Part shown: one piece after another, positions 11,786 to 20,900 of the stretch
Layout: each line of letters begins with the position of its first letter
How positions within the stretch are numbered: the first letter of the stretch is position 1
Source: Nephromyces sp. MM_2019
Lineage: Eukaryota; Apicomplexa; Aconoidasida; Nephromycida
Direction of reading: 5' to 3'
Length of the DNA stretch: 26,054 nt
Assembly (NCBI GenBank): GCA_015657535.1
Contig: JADHZB010002074.1
Location: forward strand, 1 to 26,054
The notes under the pieces: model-generated
What the model was told of the DNA's origin: nothing
Databases searched by the model: none
What the model saw: the letters and a program-made list of their open reading frames with translations, nothing else
Position numbers and translations under genes: made by a program

Positions 11786-14097
11786 TCACTTTAGGCCTTT
11801 AGCCTTTATAAATTCCTCAAGGCCCCTCACTTCTTTAGCTATCATGATCTCTAAACTCTGCATTTTTCCCTGTATCATTTCATAATACTTCGACCTAGTA
11901 GGGCTAATCAACTTCAGAGGGTAGTGAGAGTGGTAATGCAGTTCCTTAAGAAGGGAGGCTAGGCTCTCTTTTAAGTTTTGAATGCTAGCTTCCCATTCCA
12001 ATTTCTTCTGTATATTTTTGTCGGTCTCCTCAGCTAAGCAGGCCTTCCTTACCTAAAGAAAGAATGGCATAATCCCCATGTATCCTTGCTACTAGCTCGA
12101 ACAGAGTAGTATACTTAGCAGCTTGGGAAAGCCAGCTTATGTAGTATCCAATAGGCCATTGTCCCAACCCTTGCATCCTTTGTTTTATATAGCAGGGGCT
12201 ACTTAAACAAGCCTCATAACCTCCTTTACTATGCTCGCCGGAGAATCCTTCAGTTACCTCAGTGCACGCACCATACGCTTTAAGCGAATACACGCATAAC
12301 TTTGGATAAATTAGTTACAAGGTTAGGTGCTTACTTCTACTTTAGTACTGCGGTCACAAATTACATAAGCTCAAAATTCCAACTAACAGCCTGCTGCAAA
12401 GCAACCTTTGTAGGAAGCCTTTTCTTACAAAAATTTTTTTTGCTAAAAATATTCACATTAATAGATTGCTCAGTAAAGTAACGCAGGTTTATTTTTTTAA
12501 CTGCTGAACCCAACCATGAAAACATATTGCTAACTTAATTGGGTCAGTATAAGAGGTAATACACCAGAAAAGCGGCCAGGAAAGTATTCCCAGCATGAAT
12601 TTGGCATGCATTAAGCATACGTAATGATGCTGAGAGTCAGTGTATCCAGCGCAGTTGGCGCGTTTAAAAAAAACTTTCTGCAAGGTTTCCAGCTATAATT
12701 CTAATCTACAAAGCCATTTTTTAAAGCCTGGTATATATGGTACTCTAGCATAATAGAGCATCACAGTTTCTGAAACGCACTATCAATTAGATATATACGC
12801 CACAAAAGCGGTAACTTCATTGGAAGCCTCTACACAATAACGATAAATACTGTCTGTTGTGCAAAAAAAAAGCCTTATAAAGCCTAGGTTATGAGCAGCA
12901 GTGGCATCATTAAATACCTCACAAAAAATTAGTAGGGTAGTGCCATAACAAAAGTTTTCAAGTGACGCTTGCCTGGATTTTGCGCTCTTCTTCCTTTTTC
13001 CTATTTACCAAGTATTCTGGAAGTAGTCCATAACGAGGCTTCTTTAGGTAATCCCAGTGAACGTTTGGGAAGTACCCGCTCCAATTTTCTTTAATTTCTA
13101 CCTTGGGTGGCGGTGTTACAGCTTCTTTGTAATTCTGGGTAATGTAATTGATTGTATTCCTCTTTATTTTTCCCTGAGCACAAAGCAGAAAGCGAGCAAG
13201 GGGGAAAAAATATAATTGGCAGCTACGCACGTGTATGCACGCTAAAAATTGTTAGGAAGTACGCGTTTAAGCTGATATTATAGGTGGCTCCATTTAACGC
13301 CAGTGAATTAAAAACTAAAGAATTTTCGTACATTGAGGGCTCACTGCTAAACATCAAATCTGCTTTAAACATGCATTCAAACTGCCTGGGAATAGCGGAA
13401 ACTAAGAGATAAAAACAACATTATGAACGGCAACACGCTAAGGGACAGTTAGTGCTGGTACTATTGATATTCGCAATCGAAAAAGGAAACAAGGCTAGCG
13501 AGTATGAAGAACATGAGTGTGAATAAGCTGCCTCAGTAGGCCACTTGAAGTTCTTTGTGGGTAAGGCTAAAGCGAGACAAGGAGTGGAAGAAAGCTACAA
13601 GAAGCCATAACTAGGCTTTAGACCGCAGTCCTCACAAAAAGCGTAGACTTCAAATCCAAGGCAAAATGATGGATAATTTCTCTAGTCAAGTTTTTGCTGA
13701 TGAAACTTCGCGCAGCACATTCATACGTGAAGTAGATACTTACTAACGAACTAGTGTAAAAACTCGTAGGTTTTTTGAGGTAGATGTGTTTTCGCTTAGC
13801 ACGGATACTGGAAGACTCTTCCGAATGCTTAGTTGGAGGGCTTCGTTCGTATTGTATGCATTGCACATTACGTGGAAGCTTTCCATGAGGCGTGGGGCCC
13901 CACTTCATGGCCTTGTCATGATCTTGCTGTTCCCCTTTTTTAGCGTAGAGATTCCCTTGCTCATTCAACTGGCTATCAGTGTTTCCCGCGCATGATCGAT
14001 TTAAGATTCGCCTGCCAATCCTGTGAGTAACAGCAAGCTGTTTTTCCCAGGCTACTTGTGGCCTGGGAACCTGGTCAGTTTTGAGGGTTTCAAGCAT
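11786..14097 (-). CDS. ENKUR: Enkurin-like protein (ENKUR domain, axonemal)
   Basis: Enkurins are proteins of motile cilia and flagella; in animals they bind calmodulin and TRPC channels, and in algae the homologue (FAP106) lies in axonemal microtubules. Exons on the minus strand are 14097-13744, 13173-12973 and 12052-11786, all phase 0, giving 273 residues against about 256 in human. Exon 2 carries the family signature: a Pro-rich TPPPK segment, then KKPRYGLLPEYLVNRKKEEE, matching the enkurin pattern K-x-Y-G-x-x-P-x-Y-L-x-x-R-K. Exon 3 encodes the helical end of the domain (about QNLKESLASLLKELHYHSHY, then SPTRSKYYE and a Leu-heptad helix). The N-terminal 118 residues are polar and poorly conserved, as in other enkurins. 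ATG 14097 follows an in-frame TAA two codons upstream, which fixes the start unless an extra exon exists. Intron 1 has a GTAAGTAT donor; intron 2 begins GC (CAG|GCAAGC). A homologue outside motile cilia is unlikely. Confidence 0.85.
12053..12972 (-). other. Intron 2 of the enkurin-like gene, GC-AG type
   Basis: The donor reads CAG|GCAAGC, which fits the known minor class of GC-AG introns, and the acceptor reads TTCTTTAG. This join keeps phase 0 and links the PEYL signature to the C-terminal helices expected next. The 12030-12293 minus ORF overlaps this intron and exon 3 in another frame and is probably chance. Confidence 0.65.
14044..14069. repeat. Perfect inverted repeat near the enkurin start codon
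   Basis: TTCCCAGGC and GCCTGGGAA form nine perfectly complementary bases around an eight-base loop. The element lies inside coding exon 1 of the enkurin-like gene, about 26 bases after the ATG, so it would fold in the mRNA close to the start of translation. Confidence 0.6.
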
Positions 14098-15093
14098 GTT
14101 TTATTCTAGGGTTGGATTCCGCGAGGGTAATAACGCTTGATAACTTTGCTAGTAGGCATCATTCCTACGTACCTTCAGGCACGTCAAAACTAAGTCGAAA
14201 CTACCAGAATCGTTATAAAAAGTTTTGTCGAGTTAGCAAAATGAGTCATGGGAGCCGGGGTATGCCGTCCGCGCGTGGTGCGTCAACCCATTAATGCTGC
14301 TAAATCATATCTTGAAGTGATTTTACCTCATAAACGTAGCAAAAATGTATAGTCAACCAATCCATCATATCGTTTTTTGCACGGAGGATCCATAACCATT
14401 AGATAACTCTTGTTGTCGGGAAGAATTCAGGTATGGCTAGTGTAAATTCCCTAGCATTTTTAACCGCTCAACGCAGTTTGTGCTTATCTATACGAAAAAA
14501 AGAACCGAATCTGCTAGAGACACAAACAACATCTGCATGAGCTAGCTTTGCTTTTTATACGACGTTGGTGGTGGAAATCTCGCGCTACAAAAAAGCCATT
14601 TGTGAAAATAGCACATCCAGCCGGAGCACGCTAATGAACTTAAAATGCGTTCTTAACTAATGGTTGACAGAGCACGAATCCATTTTTTTTAGCACTAATG
14701 AACAAAAGATATATTAAAACGAAAAAGCTACAAGTTTAAGAAGCTGCTAGCTTTAATCATCATATAATACAGCTTAAAAGGCTATTATTATAATCTTTTA
14801 TTACATTGAAACAGAACATTTTCGTTTTCTTGACAAACACATAGGCAGAAGCCAATAATTCTAATTCGTTGGCCCCACGCGATGAACTGTAAATATTTCA
14901 TACCCACGCACTTTCGTTTTATTTTGTGAGTGGGCACTAACTCTCTTCATAGGGTTATCCTGTTTATCCCAACTTGATAGCGTCAATACACGTCAGTACA
15001 ACAGTGACTAATATGTTAGTGTAATCTTTGCCTAGATTTAGATGAAAATTTAATTTGAGTGCATTAGCTAATCATTTCAAAAAGGAAAAAGGA

Positions 15094-15128
15094 GGAAAAA
15101 ATTAGGATTGAAAAATCCCAATTTTTCC
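15094..15128. repeat. A/T-rich inverted repeat
   Basis: GGAAAAAATTAGGATT is followed after a four-base spacer by AATCCCAATTTTTCC, an almost complete complement with one G-T or mismatch position and one unpaired A. It could form a 15-bp stem in RNA. No coding frame covers it. Confidence 0.5.
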
Positions 15129-15566
15129 AGCAGATTCTATTACCTGGTTTGTGCTAATGGTGAAAGCTAGCGGGAAAGCAGTAGAATGTTTGTGCGCAGT
15201 TCTTTCAATAGGGAAAGGCTTCGGAGAGTGGCTTACCTGGAGCATTCACATCAAAACCCGCATTGCTACACTCTATCACTTCTAGATTTTACTTTATTTT
15301 CCTACCTCCTATCAGCAAAACAAAGTACGGATCTGTGGGAGAAAATGTGTGGGGTTTGCGGTATCTTTAGGTATGCCGCCTTTGTGTTCATGTGTCAGTT
15401 GGTATGCAGATGTGTAGTGTGCGTCTCTGAAGATGTTAGTATAATGTGCGCGGATAATCTGCTTTACATGGCTATCATGATGTGTGCGTTAATTCATTTC
15501 GAGTATAGTTGGGCATGCGTGCATAAGATCCCTGAGTAGGCAAGGCGTAGGAGTAGGTGCATATAA

Positions 15567-15641
15567 ACAATTCTCTAATAGGCATGCAGAAACATTTGGA
15601 GTGTGTGAACAATTCTTCAATAGGCTTGGAGAAATATTCCA
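15567..15641 (+). repeat. Imperfect direct repeat, two copies
   Basis: AACAATTCT followed by AATAGGC and GAGAAA-like or CAGAAACAT sequence occurs near 15567 and again near 15609, a spacing of about 42 bp. The copies differ at several positions. Confidence 0.5.
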
Positions 15642-16332
15642 GCATTGCAGCAATACTGAAAGCGCAGGAATACTAGCATTTGATTAGAGCAAAACGTGTA
15701 CTCTGGTATGATTCTGTACCCAAGTTCAACACTGTGCGAAAGCAAACATGCTAGCTTATGGCCTGAGTTGAGTATTTCTTAGTAGCTGAACGCATTCTGG
15801 GGTGCTCATCATCTCGCTTTTCACGTTAAGGGAGAAAAGAGTACCTAACCCATGATCCTTACCCTGCACAACTTCCAGAAGCGGAATGCACAGCTCCGTG
15901 CTGTGCAATTACCGTAACGTGCAGCGACCTCACTTGAACCAACCAGGAATGGTGAAGAGTAAGCTAATTTACCGAATCTTTGTTTCCGAGATTTTTACAA
16001 AATTTTTAGACGAATATTTCAGTGCTAATTCATATAGTCCAGTGTGTGCGTGTTACAGAAATTAGGATATAAAAACCTATCTGGAGTGTCTCCTAGGCGT
16101 GAAGGAAAGGTTGGCGTTCTTGCAGTCGGGCCAGGAATTTCTTCGCACTACGTGTATATATGCGCCATGGTAATAAGTACCATCTACGGTGCACTTGCTG
16201 ACGAATACACAATCGAAAGTTTCTGGAATATATAGCGTGAAGGTGAGATATTTCAATAGAGGGAATTTGGATGATAGGCGTACTCACATTTGTTCCTTGG
16301 TATGGTACTTTTTTGTACAGTTTACACATGCT

Positions 16333-16351
16333 GGCGCCGCACGACGGCGCC
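16333..16351. repeat. GC-rich perfect hairpin
   Basis: GGCGCCG and CGGCGCC pair perfectly around the loop CACGA. An all-GC seven-base stem stands out in an A+T-rich spacer. No T-run follows directly and no gene ends here. Confidence 0.5.
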
Positions 16352-16407
16352 CTAACAATGAGATCCTGACTCCTAAGTTCCTACACACATATCTCTCATG
16401 TCATACA

Positions 16408-16523
16408 ATAGTATCTCCCATCATAAACAAGCCTCGTACGTAGTAGCCTAAGGGCTTACCAAATTATAGTATCTCCCATCATAAACAAGCCTCGTACGTA
16501 GTAGCCTAAGGGCTTACCAAAGT
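16408..16523 (+). repeat. 58-bp tandem duplication
   Basis: A 58-bp unit beginning ATAGTATCTCCCATCATAAA and ending near GGGCTTACCAAA occurs twice head to tail (about 16408-16465 and 16466-16523). The copies are identical apart from the junction bases, which suggests a recent duplication. Confidence 0.95.
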
Positions 16524-17933
16524 TTCTGTGCTCAAACGTGTATACTAGCATAACATGGTAGGCTGCGCTACTCAGACATTCCACAATTTAGTACCGTGCT
16601 TCAGTTGAAGCATTATTTCAGGAGTAAAACGTCCATGAGTTAGTAGTGTGGCCGCCAACACAATTGACTATGCAGCGAGCTCCCGAAACTTTTCGCGAAG
16701 TTGAATTTGTGCGGCTATCCATCGATTCGGGTGGCACTATATAACAAACGCGCCCGAAAACTGCGCAATCCTTTTGCCCTGGTTTTATTCATCTTGTGTA
16801 CGCAAACATCACCGCCTCCTCTGTGATAGGATACAATTTGAGGAGAAAACCTACTGTAAGCACTTGTCCCATCCTCTGCAATACTATTTATCTTGGTAGC
16901 TTTTCTCCTACGCGAGCATTGTGGATGGCCCTGAGGGTACTCCGGCCCTTTATCGCGTAATACGCGGCATTTGCCCATTTTCAACCTTTCAATGATACAC
17001 TTTGGAAATTGTGATGTGTATTGTCTGATACTTGCATTTATAATGTATAGTCTATAGCTATTTTTCATAAGCTATTGTTATGGTGCGTATTTTTGTATTT
17101 AAAGTCATCACAGCTCTCCATCCTCCTTCATAGGGACATTAGATTAATGGAATACGCGCAACAATAGCTCACCCATTTAGGCATAACATGTGAATAGTGT
17201 TATCCCAATACACTGTTAATATCTTTTCGTATCCCAGCGCTAGTTTTTTTTTAAAGTTCTCATGTTGGTGAGGAGCAATGGATTTCATTAAAGCAATGCT
17301 TGTTTTAGTGTAAGCAGTTGCAGGTATACTCAGATTTTAGCTCTTTCCTCTATCTGGTTCACAGACAAAAAGAGGGGTTATTTGGTAAGAACCAGTGAAC
17401 ATTTTCTCCAGGTACCGTATTTTGTGTGTTTGCTTTTTTTGGAGCTAATCATCATTGGTTATATTTATTGTTCGAGACTAGTCTTCATCGTCAATAGCGT
17501 TCATAGCTCCCGTAAGCTGTATATTTTTCTTTCGGGTATTGTTTACCTCTCAATGGTACAAGAGCTTTGCTCAGCTGCTTGTATGTGCGCTTGTGCCATT
17601 TTATTCATCTTCAGTATATCTCCTTTTCATGCGTCTTCTTTAAGCGTTCCCGCTGCATGTCTTTTTTACAGTCGGCACTTCGATTACCACATTTTCTCGA
17701 CTTTCTGTTTCGGTTTGGCAGAAGTCTACTGGTGCACTTCCTCTATAGTAGCCTAGCCCCTCTAGTCCCTAATATCTCTACGTAGGATGTGCTAAGCTCA
17801 ATACGTTGCAGCTTCCTGATTTTCTTCTACTCCACTTCATCTGCCCCCCTCGTTTTTGTGAAGTACGAAGCTGTTTGCTGGGTTTTTCAACGATCTTTCA
17901 GGGACGAATGTTTGGCACGCAGCGTTTAACTCC

Positions 17934-20900
17934 ATGGAATCCCCTCCCGTCAGTTTAGATCCTATGATCCACCACTTGGCTCAGCAGAGAGATACTCACA
18001 TTCTTCCCACTTCTACAGCTCCCGCTAGTCCTTCCCCCCCTACCCCCTGTCCCAATTTCACTACCTCGTCGTTTACGCTACGCAGCAGAAAGAATAATGA
18101 CCAAGGAGAGCCTCCCTTGAATTCAGCTAGGATTGGACCAGCCCTCTTCAAAGCCGGAAACTTTCCTGGAGATGTTACAGCAAACCCCCATACTGTACAA
18201 AATCCTGCTGCCGGGAGGGGGATTAATACCATTGTAAGTAAGTTCCCGCATGGACTTGAGCCTGTCTTTAACCTTGAAAGTACGGAGGCAAGCTCCCATC
18301 AGCCTATTTCCTCCCAGAGGCCGGTAAGAGAGCACCTTGTTAATGTTAGTGCTGAGGCTGAGTGCCCGTCCATTGAGCCTGATATGAGATATGTGGAGGA
18401 GGAACCGCCTCTAGAGCTAGGGCTTATTGCAGAGGAAGGGGGGAAAGTTACTCAAGCTTCTCCAAATCCGCTTCCGTCAACTCCCTCGTTCGAAAAAACC
18501 AATGAGGACTTGTCGGAAGATGCCCTTCCGGCTGAACTAGGGGATTCTGATCCAAATTCACTTGTTTCAAATTACAAAATGATACCTAGCTCAAGCTCCT
18601 CCTCTAGATATACACAGAAAAAGGATCTTATTTCTATGGTTTCTGCTACAAGTTTAAGCTTTTTTGTGTCTTCCGATTCTTCCATCAGAAATTTTGTTGG
18701 GAGCCTATACCGCGTGCTAAAGCTTGGTACCTCCGATGATACCTTGCCCTCCGATGGTGGAATCTCGACAGGACAGCCCCCTTCCTCAGCTGGCTTTCAA
18801 GATAGACCTGAATCGGCACGACTCCGTCAGAGCTTTCAGGTGCCAAACATCGTCACTGAGCGGTACACTGATCTTCCCGCACACGAGAGAAGGCTTGTGA
18901 TAAAAATCATCACTGATGCCTACAAGCAACACTTCTATCCAAATGCTCCTTACTCATCCCAACAAACCGAGGATTCCAGCCTGGGTAACCGCAGGAAGAG
19001 GGGTAGCAGTGGTACTAAACAAAAGGGAGGAAGCACACGCGATAGAAGGAACGGGAGCACTTCGTCAGATATCCTAATCTTTAACCGTTTCGCTCATGCA
19101 ATCAAGGCTGGGCTAGACTCTTCGCTTACTCCCGAATGGCACGTTATATGTGGCCATCGCATGGGCTATGCAGTTAAGTACAAGAAGAAATCTTTGGGCC
19201 TATTTAGGCTGAACTTGACTTACCCAGAGGAGGGCGAAATCAAGGGTGGTGAAGAAAAAGCTTTATTAGGGGCAGCTCTTCCTAGGAATGGAAATCAAGG
19301 GCTCGTGGTTACTTCAAACAATCTTACTGGGAGAAGAAGTAGGAATGAGCAGGCGCAGCGCAATAAATTACAGTCGACTCTGGGAGAACCCATGAAAAAA
19401 GTTTCTTCACCTTTTTCGAGTAGAGGATCGGGAGGGATGCAAAGTGCTACTGGCTCGGATTCAATGTTGGATGAGGCAGGGCTATCAGGTAATACTTCAG
19501 CGACGCAAGTGATGAAAAAACCTCCTCCCTTGAGGGAGCTTACCGCTATTTCCCGGCCGGCTTATTCTCCCTACATCATCATAGTATACAAGTCACCAGA
19601 GTTTGAGACGGTTTCCCCCCAGATTATTGACTTTTGCCAGAGTGACATAATCGTTTCGAATACTTCAATGTATGATATTGAGACGGAGTCCATAGATAAT
19701 TCGACTGTCGGTGGTGTGTTGAGCTCTATTGATGAAGACTTAGCAGATAGTTCCTATCAAGGGCTCGAAGGAGGCAGCTATGATGCTTATATAAATAAGG
19801 GAACCTCGGAATCTCGTCGATCTTCCCGTGCCCAGGAAGTTTTTCCAGAATCTACTCAAAAAAAGGCTGATATTGAAGAATCTTCAAAACTCGATTTTGT
19901 CAACAATCTGAATAACAATCAGAATGGGGATGGGTGCTTCTTCAATGATGCAGACGATAGTTCTCGCGAGGATTGGATACCTGAAGGGGAATGCGATCGG
20001 GATCGAAATGAAGATTTTTTTTGCGCCCCACTCAATCATGTAGAGGCCAGCGCCAGTGCAGTAAAAGGAGCAGAGCGTTCTCGTGTTGAGGGAGGTATTA
20101 CTTCTTCAAATGATGCGTTAGGGGATGGAGTAGAGGCATCAACTGGTAAGAGACTGGCAAACACCACAGAGAGGCAAAAATATTCTGGCTCTGTAGCAAA
20201 AAGGGAAAGATTCCATGTAATAAGTCTTAAACCTCAGTTAAAACAGTCTGACAAGAGTAGGCAGACGATGTCTATAGTTAAGAGATGCTTTATGGAGTAT
20301 AGTGTCGATGATCTTCAAGAGTTTGCTCAGATTGTGAGAAAGAAACTTACTGGACACGTTGGGCCAGTAAGTATACGGGAGCGGGTATACACTGTGGAGG
20401 AGTGGTGTTTTCCATATTGAAAGGCTATTATCATGTTGAAAGTCTGTTCCTAGTGAGCAGCAGATGTGTGTGTAGTTTTTATTATTAATGAAAAAGTGAT
20501 GTGTCACTTTTGATGTAGATGAGGCATAATTGGGAAGTTGAGAAGGAACAAGTCTTGAGTTTGTGTGACATGTGTGTAGAGCTATATATGCGTGAAACTC
20601 TGAGGAATACACAATGTATTTATGGTATAGGGGGAGGTCTTTAAGGCGGGTTTAAAGCAATAAGAATACTCTCGGGTAGTACTTATTATAGCATCACACC
20701 AGAGGAATAGGGGGAAGAAGGGTGAGGTATGGAACTAATAGAAATGAAGTCTTGAAAGGAAAAGACTTCACGGTATAGAAATTATGGCGAATTCTTTTTT
20801 CTGATTGAGAGCTCATTAATAAGTGGTAGCCGTCATTTGTGCTGCTTGTATGTGTGCTGCAAGCTTGGCTGTGTGCGTGGTAAGGCGGTATGCCACTACT

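Larger units (their letters stand above)
14098..17933. other. Divergent intergenic region between enkurin-like and LC8-like genes
   Basis: The two flanking genes point away from each other, so promoters of both should lie here. Candidate ORFs at 14112-14294, 15186-15539 and 16044-16235 on + and 16715-17068 on - have no recognisable domain. The last 500 bases before 17934 are pyrimidine-rich on the + strand and end in a possible acceptor (CTTTCAG at about 17900), which suggests an intron in the leader of the LC8 gene. Two hairpins and two repeats in this region are listed separately. Confidence 0.45.

Noticed and set aside
12030..12293. 87-residue minus ORF
   Set aside because: It overlaps the acceptor and start of enkurin exon 3 in a different frame and has no family resemblance.
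15186..15539. 117-residue Cys-rich + ORF
   Set aside because: ATG-started, but hydrophobic composition is irregular and no domain, signal peptide or neighbouring exon supports it.
16715..17068. 117-residue minus ORF with ordinary codon use
   Set aside because: No domain, no start context and no splice support; one or two ORFs of this length are expected by chance in a window of this size. Kept only as a possibility.
17382..17785. Hydrophobic Phe/Leu/Cys-rich ORFs upstream of the LC8-like gene
   Set aside because: They come from pyrimidine-rich leader DNA, lack an ATG at the favoured start and show no helix pattern typical of real membrane proteins.
17934..20420. A single-exon 828-residue gene ending at the TGA after 20418
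   Set aside because: The last 17 residues follow a strong GTAAGTAT donor, interrupt an LC8 fold and are replaced by a matching exon at 21743.
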